64,000 bases of DNA from Balamuthia mandrillaris (taxonomy: Eukaryota; Discosea; Longamoebia; Balamuthiidae): assembly GCA_031835245.1 (NCBI GenBank), contig JAVKOQ010000197.1:1-64000 (forward strand), given 5' to 3'. The notes under the pieces were generated by a model. It saw nothing but the letters and a program-made list of their open reading frames with translations, did not search any database and was not told where the DNA came from. Both the position numbers and the translations under genes were made by a program. Positions 54,191 through 64,000 of the stretch are shown in pieces. The stretch's first letter is position 1. Each line of letters starts with the position of its first letter.

Positions 54191-56932
54191 TCATGCCGCT
54201 CCCCCCCACCCCTCCTCCTCTTCTTTCTGTTCTACATCCTCCTCGCCATAGGCGTACGTGTTGCCTGCGTGGTCCTCACGTGACAACAGAGGGGAAGAGG
54301 CATGCGACGAGGGGGATGAGGATAAAGAGGAGGCAGCAGACGAAGGAAATCTTCTGTTGAGAGACTCTATCTCGGAGGAGGAGAGAGGCTTTGGGTTGGA
54401 GCGTTTGCGGGCGGCCTCCACGGCGTCCGCACTGTTGGAGCAGAGGTCTTTCACCTGTTCCCATATATGTTGGTAGAATTTGTGAAAGGCAAGCGCATCT
54501 CCCTTGTTTGGAGCATACAATGGTTCAGTTTTGCAAATTACAAGAACGAAAGATGAGGGCATGTAAACATACTCTTCCTTTTACAAAGTCGACCAAATAC
54601 ATGCCGTTTGGTTCCAGCTCAAATATCTGAATGCGGAATGATAAGAGACCAGCCTCTTTATCCGCACGTCCTGTTACCCTCACTTTAAACGATTCTTGAT
54701 CTACTTTATAACCGACTTCCGGATAGCCCTTCTCATCATGTCATTAGAACGGACAAAAACATACAAAGAGAGAATGAGAGGAGAGGAGAAAGCGCATACC
54801 TTGAGTACGGCAATAAGTCTCTCGAGAATAACGGTGGGAGGGTGTTGAGATACAAATTGTGTCTGGTGAGTTTCTCGTAGTCTGGTAGTAACGCTGCCAG
54901 TACTTCTTCTTAGTTGGGAGGTAAATCCTTCGGTGATATCCTTTAGCAAGCCATAGTACTTATGCAATGTTCCAAGTAATTCTCTAGGCGAGGTCCTTTT
55001 GGTTTCAGAATGAAAAAATATTCTTATGCTTGTAGAAGAGAGAGAGAGAGAGGAGAGAGGAGAGAGAGGAGAGAGAGAGAGAGGAGAGAGAGAGAGTACG
55101 TTTCGACATCAGAACTGAATTCTGCATCACCATCCCCTGAATTCTTTAGCTCGTTTATTTGTGTGATTTCTTCATCCGGGTTGACAGCGCTCAAGTCGAC
55201 TGAAGGTTCCTCTTCAAACGTGCATTCGTTGTCACTGTCCGTAAAATACACGAAAACAATGTCAAGGTTTCATCTCACAAAGAGAAAACAGGCAAAAAAG
55301 GCATAAACCCACATTAGGAACCATTCATGCTGCCGTAGCTCTTGAATCGTAATTCTTCGTGCTGGATTAGGGCAAAGAATCCGCCTTAAAATGTCTGGTA
55401 TAAGCGTTGTAGGGACCTACGAATCAAAATCTCACAGGAAGCCCAAACACAAGAAGAGGAAGCAAATACCTCTTGCTCCTAGAGAGACCCAGGAGGGTGT
55501 TTTGAAGTCCGCTGTTCTGATTTTGCTGTACAATTCTTCTGTGCTGGATTCATTGAAAGGAAGGTCTGCATATGACATTAAAAAACAATCATACAAACCA
55601 ACAAAGGTCAGCGAACAAAGAACATGAACTGAGAAAAAAAAGGATGGATATGGATTAACAAGAAAGAGCGTACAGCCAGCAAGAAAGGTGAATAATATAC
55701 AACCACAAGACCATATGTCTGCGATTTTTCCATCGTATCCTTTGCCTTCCAACACCTCAGGCGCTGCATAGTTGGGTGTACCGCATGCCGTAAATAGCAG
55801 GCGTGAGCCTTTGTTATCGTCCTGTACAGTTTGATGCCAATCAAGATTAGTGGTCCGGTTATAGTTATTCACCACCACATAACAACAGAAGGGAAGGACA
55901 AAAACCTTGTAGAGGGTAGAGAGGCCAAAGTCAGATATCTTTAGAGTGCCCTCCTCCGAAAGAAGCAAGTTCTCGGGTTTAAGGTCGCGATGGCAAATGC
56001 CCTGTTTGTGGAAGTAATCCACTCCTACATTACATAACGTTGCTATTGTCAACCAAACTTACTGTCAAAGTCTCTATATAAAGAGGTACGCTTTTCTGTA
56101 GGGAAAATGAGCTAACCCGATATTAGCTGTTGAAAGTATTTGCGAGCTGTCTTCTCATTAAATTTGCCTTTTGTTGCTGTGTGTTGTGTCTATGAGTCTC
56201 TGCAAATAGAAGAAGAACAAAAACGTGTACCCAGTATATAATAGAGTTCTCCGCCCGTGGACAGCTCCATGACGAGGTATATCTTGGTTTGGCTAACCAG
56301 CACGTCTTTCAGCTCAATGACATGCTTGTGTTTTATCCGCTTCAAGATGGCAATCTATCGGAGCAGAGAGAGAGAGAGAGAAAGAGAGAAAGAGAGAAAG
56401 AGAGAGAGTTAAAGACAAAATGGTTGGTACTAAGGCATGGAGAGGGTAAGGATCGAAGTGATGGCGAGAATGGGAGTACCTCTTTCTTGACGTTCTCTAT
56501 CATGTTTTTTTTGATGAGTTCTCTTTTGTGAAGGATCTTGACGGCGACTTTCTCCCCAGTCTCTGTATTTTTGGCCGCTTTCACTCTTTACAAAGCAGAT
56601 GAACGTAGCAGGAGTAGTGGTAGTAGAGAAAACTGCAAACAACAAAGAAAAGACGAAAGAAAGCAACAAAAAGGATACTTTCCATACTCTCCCTCTCCAA
56701 GGGTCCTTCCCAAAACATACTTGCCCACTCGTTTGGAGTAGATGGAGGCCGTTCTCTTTCTCACCGCTTCCGTCTCACCCGTGCCGATCCCCAAGCCCCC
56801 ACTGCCACCACAGTCACCACCAACATCGATACAGCTGGTGATGGTGAGTTTGAATGGTTCCTTCTCATCCTCTTCGGTTTGTTGCCGCTCAGAGCCGCCG
56901 CTGCCCGCTCGCTCCCATGAGGCTTCCTCCAT
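54191..56932 (-). CDS. CAMK-group Ser/Thr kinase, CIPK/SnRK3-like
   Basis: Start at 56932 (MEEASWERAGSGGSERQQ); an N-terminal extension of about 65 residues precedes the kinase: YVLGRTLGEGEYGK (Gly loop), EKVAVKILHKREL (Lys), IKHKHVIELKDVLVSQTKIY, LVMELSTGGELYYI, GICHRDLKPENLLLSEEGTL, KISDFGLSTL (DFG), FTACGTPNYAAPEVLEGKGY, DIWSCGCILFTFLAGYADLP. An acidic linker follows (ECTFEEEPSVDLSAVNPDEE), then a C-terminal KA1/PPI-like domain (GYKVDQESFKVRVTGRADKE, LEPNGMYLVDFVKG, GDALAFHKFYQHIWEQVKDL) and a Ser-rich acidic tail ending EEGWGGAA. The kinase core resembles CIPK; no clear NAF/FISL calcineurin-B-like binding motif was found, so AMPK/CHK1-type relatives remain possible. About ten small exons; several introns carry (GA)n. 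Confidence 0.85.
55035..55097. repeat. (GA)n microsatellite in kinase intron
   Basis: Imperfect GA array on plus (sense CT). Another is at 56366-56408 in an upstream intron of the same gene. Confidence 0.95.
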
Positions 56933-57215
56933 CTCGTCTTCGTTCCTTTTTTTTCTTTATTTTTTTTAGATTCCTTTCTAAGAGGTTGACAACAGTTGCT
57001 GCTTTTTGCCTAATAGGGAAAAAATCCTAATAGAAAACGCTTATTCAGAAGCGCTGCAGCAACGGAGCAGGAAATGAGCAGCAAAGATGTCTGATCTCGC
57101 CACCGATCATATGCTTAAAATCGAAAAAATGTCCGTTTGGTGAACAGCAAAGCCCGTTGTCCAGGGCCAAGAGGGACGTGGAAACCGAACTTTAAGTTCA
57201 AAGACGTGGAAGGAG

Positions 57216-60200
57216 ATGGCGGAGAAGGGTAAAGAGAAGGAGGAGTCCGCGACAGATGAAGAGGGCATCGTATGGAAGCATGGCCGCGTTACGCAGCCTC
57301 GTAGGAAGGAAGAGCAAGGAAAACTTACAGATGTTTTTCTACATTCGCGGGAATGTGCTCGGTCCCTGTTAGACCTGCAACGCCATTCGAACCACTTGAG
57401 CAAAAACACGTGTGTGGTCGTGCAATCGACTACAGTGGATCGGAAGACGACGGGAATTGTCATAGCGGACGAAGTAGCAACTGAGGTGCAACAGGTTGAG
57501 TTCTTTATAGAATTGAAACGGTATGCGGTGGAGATTCTCCAAAACGAAGGCCGTCGCGGCAGCTCCATTCGATGGAATAAATTTTTGCCACCCTTTCTGC
57601 AAGCAGCACCCTCTTCACGCATGGAAATTGGCCTTAATCCAAACAGAGATCAACTGCTTTTTGCTGGACAATATTGCTTGAAGTTCGACGAGGACGATAA
57701 GCCAGACTCGAACATTCTTTACGAAAACACCGTCTCTTCGAGGGCTACAGCGTTAAGAGGAGCGACGCTCGGAAAACTCATTGATAAGCTCATTCTCGCC
57801 GCTTTACAAGGTACCAAGTAACGTACTTTCGGGCCTCCCCATTGTGTTCTATCCTTAACGACTGTCATTGCTAAACTGTTGTCCGCGCGATGCTTTAAGC
57901 TCGAAGAGAAAGCGATGCACAAACCCGACGATTCAATCGCACATGGATAGAACAGGATGTCGGAGATAGCAGAGCTAAGATGACGCTGCATTTGTCTCCG
58001 AGGGGAAGGAATGACTCGCTAGATGGAAGCAGCTCTCCTCCTGAATTAGCAGAGTTTAAGGCCGCAGAACCTCAAAAGGGTATGAAACCCAAGCTCATTG
58101 ACGTGCTTGGTATAGATAACGTGGAAGTAAAGAAGGCATTGAGAGACCCTACAGCCTGTCGAGCCCTTCCTGAGAGAAGGAGGTCTAGTTTCAGGAGCAT
58201 CTCCTTTCGGCGTTTCACCACTGGCTCCGATGATTACATTCCCACTAGAGAACCCGCCCAGTCTCGAGACAGTTTATCTGGCAGCCCCCGTTCTCCACTG
58301 GCATCATCGTCCTACTCGTCAGTTGCTTCGTCCTCAGCTCCGGGCGGCAGCAGTACAAAGTCAAAGATGAAAAGCTTGTTAAACAATATTCCGGAAATGG
58401 TTTCGGCGGCCACCTCGCCGCGTCGACGCAACAGGACACGTCGATCCAAAACCGCTCCTCCGCTGTTCTACGAAGTAGCTGCTCACGTGCCTGTCACGAC
58501 ACACCCCTCCTTCTTGGAAGAGTTCATCTTCAGCTACAGGACCATTCTCAGCCCTCTGGAGTTGCTGAAGGCCCTGCTCATTCGGTACGTGACACCGCCG
58601 CCACCACCGATGGACTTGGATACTATGCGCACAGGGTTTGCCCTCTCTCTTTCTCTTTGTAGTCAAGGGGTCTGCTCTGATAACCTGTTTGTTTTAAAAG
58701 GGTAGTGGAAATGATAAAGAGATGGTTACTGCTGCAAACCACGGACTTCAGAGAGGATGATACCATGTACAAATACTTTAAGTTTTGTGTGACAACACCT
58801 AAAAAGCAGGGAGGAGTCTTGCAGGAAACTCATAGGGTGCAATTGCGTTCCCTGCTGGGTATCAAGCTCAAAGAGGACAAGCTGGAAGAGTTTCTGGCCA
58901 AAGCCACCGCTACACTGCCTACGCCCTCAAGCGCGCGATCCAGAAGCCAAAGTATGAACAACAACAAAGCAAACCAAACACTCAAATGGAAACACCTGAA
59001 GGTAAAAAGCAACGAGAATAGCTCACATTTACGCACATGAACTAACCTTTGCTTTCCGTGTGGCATAGTCCAAAGAAGTGGCCAGACAAATGGCGCTGCT
59101 GGAGTTTGCGTTGTTCAAGGCCATCAAACCGTCCGAGTGGCTAAGCAAGGATTGGAGGGGAAGCGCTGTACCTAAACCTAACATAATAATTCTCTCCAAA
59201 CATTTCAACCAAGTAAGCTCACCGACTAGTACCGTGGTGAGGTTATATACTAACCACAGCTGCCCTTCTCCCTCCCTTCGCTTTGTCCAGATGAGCAACT
59301 GGGTGTCCAGCGAGATACTAAGCCATGACAGGAGCGATACTAGAGCTCGTATGATCATGAAGTTTATCGGGATAGCAAGGGTAATGGCTGTTGCCGCTTT
59401 TTGTTCTAACATGCTCTTAAATGGATGAACAGCACTGTGGTGAGCTCAACAACTTCAATGGCGTGTTGGAAATACTTTCAGGGCTAAACAACGCAGCCAT
59501 CGCTAGACTAAAAGACTCTTGGGAAGAGGTCACAGAGGTGAAGATGGAACAGCTGATGAAGTTAGAGGAGCTCATGAGCTTGAAACACAACAGACAAAAC
59601 TACCGGAACAGAATAGAGGAGATACGCTGCGCAGTTCCTCGGCAGCCCTGCGTTCCCTATCCTGGAACTTTCTTAACGGACTTGACGTTCATTGAAGAGG
59701 CAAACCCGAAAGAGTGGGGAGAGGAAGAGGGGAAGAAGGAGAAAGAAGAGGAGAAGAAGGTGAAAGAGAAGGAAGAAGAGGAAGCTGTTTCCAACAACAA
59801 CAAAGTGAGGCTTATCAATTGGGAGAAGCTGAAGATGATATCACGAACCATTCACATGTTGCGTACCTTTCAGAGGGTGCCCTTCAGAAACATCGAACCC
59901 AACCCTCAGATCCAACGGTTTCTTCGAGAGGCTCCACCATGCCCTGCTGGTGAGGACTTGTACAAAAGATCTCTGGAAATCCGTCCTCTGGAGCAGCGCC
60001 CATCCTTTGACCTCGGTATTCCTCCTGCCGAAGAGAAGGAGAGAAGCCTCGAGGAGGAAGAGGAGACTCCTGCCACTCCCTTCCCGAACGAAGAAGAGGA
60101 GAGCCACTCCACGAACAAAGGAAATTGGTTGGAGCAAGTGCGAGTTAGATCGCCTCGTTTGTTTTCGAGGGCCTTTTCTACTCCAAGAAAGAAAGCCAAC

Positions 60201-60521
60201 GACACCAGAACCAACCCCCTGTTGGTTGGTAGCCGAAGCGAGAGCAGAAACGACCCCGACCTATTCAAAAAACCGGAACCAAAGAAACGAAACTTTTCAG
60301 CACCACTTCCTCGCCAAGCAACCCTCTTCTCCGCCACCTCCTCTTCCTGTTGTTCCTCCTCAGGAGGTTCTTCCCCGGCTATATCCTCCTCGCCCTCTCC
60401 CTCCTCTTCTCCATTGTCCTCTTCGCCCTCTTCATCCTTGCTGCCGGCCATCCTCCCGACCGCCTTCATAGACCCACCCGATGGTCCCCTGTGCCCCTCT
60501 GCCAAGTATCACCTCGGATAG
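57216..60521 (+). CDS. Ras guanine-nucleotide exchange factor (RasGEF)
   Basis: Activates Ras-family GTPases. Exons 57216-57810, 57900-58635, 58701-59001, 59069-59212, 59291-59380, 59433-60521. The RasGEF_N block is ALRGATLGKLIDKLILAALQ plus, downstream, HPSFLEEFIFSYRTILSPLE with LLKALLIRY. The catalytic CDC25 domain: EVARQMALLEFALFKAIKPS with EWL, HFNQMSNWVSSEILSHD, MKFIGIARHCGELNNFNGVL, EILSGLNNAAIARLKDSWEE, PYPGTFLTDLTFIEE. The order and residues match CDC25/Sos-type domains. N-terminal and C-terminal parts are disordered, Ser/Pro/Glu-rich; the tail contains poly-Ser. About 1,000 residues. The ATG at 57216 is the first in frame; a short upstream ORF starting at 57087 may be a uORF. Confidence 0.93.
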
Positions 60522-60923
60522 GAGAGAGGTAGAAGCACAAGATGGGCCAAAGCAGTTGTCTAAAGACTAGAAGGAGGAAAGCGAAGAGGTGGTCGGCCAA
60601 AACACAGACGCTACGTGCTTCGGCGAGGCGAGGAGGGGCAAGGGTTCGGTTGGAATTGCGCCGCCACCCCGCAATCAACCATGTGTTTAATATAAACCCC
60701 GAATAAAAATCGGGAACAAATACATTTCTTTTTTCCATTTATAATTTTCTTGCCAACGCTTTTCTTTTCTTCTTCTCGTAGTCGTTGTTTGTTGTGGTTG
60801 TTGTTGTTGGGGGTTGTGGCGCTCACTACTCGTGAAAGAGGTAGCGTGTGTGTGTTTGGTATTTTGCTCCGCTAGCCGAAGGGAACACGCTCCGTCTTCT
60901 TTTTTTTTTCAAAAAAAATTATT
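60522..60923. other. Intergenic region
   Basis: About 400 bp between the RasGEF stop and the ATP-citrate lyase ATG. It holds a GTTGTTG-rich stretch near 60780-60815 and poly-T/poly-A just before the start. No gene seen. Confidence 0.5.
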
Positions 60924-61295
60924 ATGTCGGCCAAAAGCATTCGTGAGTACGACGGAAAGGCCATCCTCAGCCGCTGGGTCAAGGAGCTCTCTGGAGGGAA
61001 ACACACGCTGGACACTCGCCGTGTGTTGGTCTGCCCTTCTTCTTCCTCCGGAGTAGCGGCCGCCACCTCACAACAGCAACAACAAGCGGACCTCCAACAG
61101 CAAGAGGGGCAAGAGCTTAGCTACGTGACTCTGCAAGAGCGAGCGAAGGAGGTGCCTTGGCTGACCACCGAGCGCTTGGTCGTGAAGCCCGATCAGCTCA
61201 TCAAGAGACGCGGCAAGTCTGGACTGATTGGCTTGAACTACACTTTGGAAGAGGCTGACGCTTGGATCAATGAGCGTATGGGAAAAGAGGTTCGT

Positions 61296-61330
<35 letters not shown>

Positions 61331-61808
61331 TGACAAAAAAAATTCCCCGGCAGGTGCCAGTGGAACATGTTAAGGGAGTGTTGGATCACTTCATTGTGGA
61401 ACCATTCTTGAAGCATGACGGCAAGGACGAGTACTACCTCGCTATTCGCAGCGTGAGACAAGGAGAAGAAATCCTTTTCACAACGGAAGGCGGTGTTGAC
61501 GTCGGTGACGTGGATGCCAAGGCCAAGGTTTGCTTTTAATGTTTCTTTAGCGGCAGTATACCATTCCTTTCGTACTCACCTCTTCTCTTTCTCCCTCCCT
61601 CCCTCCCTCCCTCCTCCTCCCCCTCCCTCCCCTCCCTCCCTCCCTCCCTCCTCCCTCCCTCCCTCCTCCCTCCCTCCCTCCCTCCCTCCCTCCCTCCCTC
61701 CCTCCCTCCCTCCCCTCCCTCTCCCTCCCTCCCTCCCTCCCTCCCCTCCCTCCCCTCCTCCCTCCCTCCCTCCCTCCTCCCTCCTCCTCCCTCCCTCCCT
61801 CCCTCCCT

Positions 61809-61840
<32 letters not shown>

Positions 61841-62311
61841 TCTGTTACTGCCCTTCAGAAATTGCTGGTTAAAGTTGGAGACGAGCTGGAGCAAGCTCAA
61901 GTGGATGAACTACTGTCGGACGTACAGGCAGGGGACAGAAAAGCTCTCTTGTCTTCTTTTCTGGCTACCTTGTTCAAAGTTTACACCAAACTCCACTTCA
62001 CTTATCTTGAAATTAACCCATTGGTGGTGGTAAGTACTTTGATACCTCGGCTTTTGTTGTTGGTGAAAATCTGATGTGATTTCAAAGGTTGGCGAAGAAG
62101 TTCACTTATTGGACTTGGCGGCTCGACTGGATCAAACAGCACAAATCGAGTGCACAAAGCTGTGGGGCAACATTGATTTCCCTCCACCCTTTGGCCGTCC
62201 CATCCTTCCCGAAGAACGTTATATCCAAGAATTGGACTCCAAAACTGGTGCATCGTTGAAGCTCACCGTTCTTAATCCCAAAGGACGCATTTGGCTCATG
62301 GTTGCTGGCGG

Positions 62312-62349
<38 letters not shown>

Positions 62350-63241
62350 ACTTTAACGTTTGGCGACCTCAAAAGGTGGAGCATCAGTCGTCTACACCGA
62401 CTCCTTATCAGACCTTGCTCCTGAGGTTGGGAAGGAAGTTGCAAATTACGGAGAGTACTCTGGAGATCCCACTGAAGCTATGACCTTTGAGTATGCCAAA
62501 ACCATTCTTTCTCTCATGACGAGTGGACCCGTTCACCCATTGGGAAAGGTTGGTTTGGGTGTCTTATCATTTTGATTGGCACATTTTGTACGAGTGAGTG
62601 CTTACAAAACTTTCAAATATAGGTTCTTATCATTGGAGGAGGTATTGCCAACTTCACTGATGTGGCAGAGACCTTCAAGGGTATTGTACGCGCTATTGGT
62701 GACTTCCAAGAGAAGCTTCGTAATCACAAGGTTCGCATTTACGTTCGTCGAGGAGGCCCTAATTATGCAGAGGGCCTTCGTCTGATCAAGGAGAAGGTTG
62801 AGGTTATGGAAATTCCAATTTGGGTGTATGGACCAGAGACCCACATTACTGCCATTGTAAACATGGCGCTGGAAGACGAAGAGGAGATAAAGAACAAGCC
62901 AATGAGTCCACCAGCTAGGCGGCTGGAACGAGGACCGTACGTCGTTACACTCATTGGGAGACGGTGTACTTACTAACTCGTTGACCTCATAACAGCTTAA
63001 ATACTAGTTGGGCAACCAAAATGCAAAACTCAGCCCTTCGCGGCGAAAGCAGTAGTGATGATTACCAACGACAGATGTTCCCTGCTGCCGATCCCCTTAT
63101 TAATCCGTCACAAACGTTGACTAGAACTCTGTCTTCTAGCAAAGGAGCTGATCTGAAAGGAAAAAGCAAAACGAGCGTACCGGAGGAAAGACAGCCTTAC
63201 ACTCTTTTCACGAAGAGCACAACCGCTATTGTGTATGCTAC

Positions 63242-63283
<42 letters not shown>

Positions 63284-64000
63284 TCCTCTGATTAACGGAC
63301 CTATTCAATAGGTATGGCATGCAGCTGCAAGCTGTGCAGTCTATGCTTGACTTTGATCACCTGTGCGAGCGAGAGACACCCTCTGTCAAGTGCATCATTT
63401 ATCCATTTGCGGGTACCCATTACCGAAAGTTCTTCTGGGGCCAGAAGGAAATCATGTTGCCGGTAGTGCCAGACATAGCCAGTGCCTTTAAGCGTTTCCC
63501 CAATGATCCATCGGTATGCTTTATACTGCGAAAACATTCTGTTAGCCAAGCTGACTTTCTGTTCAATAGTTGGACACAATGGTTAACTTTGCTTCCTGTC
63601 GCTCTGTCTATGAGTCCACAATCGAAGCTTTGTCCCATCCTGAAATCAAGGTCATCGCTATCATCGCCGAAGGCGTTCCTGGTACTGTTCTTTGGGAGGG
63701 GGTTTTTTTTTTGGATGTTGGTGATAAAATCCCTCACGAATAATTACTTTATGGTATGCAGAGCGTCACACGCGGTTGTTGATCGAGAAGGCAAAGAACA
63801 GGCCTGCAGACAAAGGCGGGCCAGTGACCATTATCGGACCGGCAACTGTAGGTGGCATCAAGCCAGGTTGCTTCCGTATCGGCAACACAGGAGGAATGCT
63901 TGACAACGTGCTTTCCAGCAAACTCTACCGGCCAGGAAGCGTGGCCTACGTATCTCGCTCGGGTGGTCTTTCCAACGAGCTCAACAACATCATCTCGCGA
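60924..64000 (+). CDS. ACLY: ATP-citrate lyase, fused animal-type enzyme (3' truncated by window)
   Basis: Makes cytosolic acetyl-CoA and oxaloacetate from citrate, CoA and ATP. Exons: 60924-61289, 61354-61527, 61859-62029, 62088-62310, 62376-62548, 62623-62936, 62996-63232, 63312-63513, 63570-63681, 63762 to edge. Blocks: [40 protein letters not shown] with [44 protein letters not shown] (ATP-grasp), [40 protein letters not shown], then a linker containing [16 protein letters not shown] and, from about 63400, the CoA-binding half [24 protein letters not shown]-type [47 protein letters not shown]. Both halves on one chain is the animal-type arrangement. The catalytic His and citrate-synthase domain lie beyond the window. 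Confidence 0.97.
61586..61842. repeat. (CCCT)n polypyrimidine tract in ACLY intron 2
   Basis: About 250 bp of CCCT/CCT units passing into (CT)n just before the acceptor at 61851-61858, i.e. nearly the whole 331-nt intron is C/T on the sense strand. Other CT tracts in this gene are near 61299-61326, 62316-62345 and 63247-63279. Confidence 0.97.

Noticed and set aside
57087-57146. Upstream start of the RasGEF at 57087
   Set aside because: The short frame MSDLATDHMLKIEKMSVW ends in TGA before the main ATG; at most a uORF.
61547-61900. Gly/Arg/Glu-repeat protein on the minus strand
   Set aside because: Translation of the CCCT intron tract of ATP-citrate lyase.

Overview
This window is DNA of a unicellular eukaryote and appears to be a mosaic. 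About 1-3320 is AT-rich mitochondrial DNA on the minus strand: nad4, atp8, cox3, tRNA-Phe and rps11, with in-frame TGA read as Trp. The rest is nuclear: compact genes with short, mostly GT-AG introns (often 45-110 nt), the standard code (TAA, TAG and TGA all used as stops), and intergenic spaces of a few hundred bases. Gene content (a fused animal-type ATP-citrate lyase, UBA5, MITD1, TEX261, PPP4R2, a RasGEF, a G-alpha subunit, a CIPK-like kinase) shows a protist with a broad ancestral eukaryotic gene set. I cannot place it in a phylum; rps11 on the mtDNA and TGA=Trp argue against animals and fungi.

Layout. 3.3-15.7 kb: 5' part of an XRN-type exonuclease (cut by the mitochondrial junction), UBA5, a secreted protein, MITD1, a type II membrane glycosyltransferase, a secreted ADAM-like metalloprotease, and an APC-type permease lacking its 5' exons. 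15.8-17.4 kb: CCT7, also lacking its 5' exons and facing the permease, so a second breakpoint lies near 15.72-15.80 kb. 17.4-28.2 kb: an AT-richer, gene-poor island of decayed transposons (Tc1/mariner, a DDE transposase split by an LTR-like repeat, LINE reverse transcriptase fragments). 28.3-64 kb: gene-dense again: an ENTH/epsin adaptor, DIM1/TXNL4A, TEX261/SVP26, PPP4R2, ARP6, a cytochrome b5, ribophorin II, eIF4E, mitochondrial Hsp70, a DHHC acyltransferase, an unknown 132-aa protein, a nodulin-like MFS transporter, an unknown three-exon protein, a CYTH-like protein, G-alpha, a CIPK-like kinase, a RasGEF, and ATP-citrate lyase running off the right edge.

The nuclear genes are mainly housekeeping: secretory pathway (RPN2, TEX261, DHHC enzyme, glycosyltransferase, epsin), RNA and translation (XRN, DIM1, eIF4E), protein folding and modification (CCT7, mtHsp70, UBA5) and signalling (G-alpha, kinase, RasGEF, PPP4R2). 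They alternate between strands with no operon logic.

The most unusual features are four homopolymer-associated frame breaks confined to the mitochondrial segment while the nuclear exons read cleanly; two breakpoints that each truncate genes; long (CT)n microsatellites in introns that lie pyrimidine-on-sense in every case examined on both strands; a near-perfect ~95-nt hairpin upstream of mtHsp70; and small TCGA/GTCGAC palindromes just upstream of several start codons.
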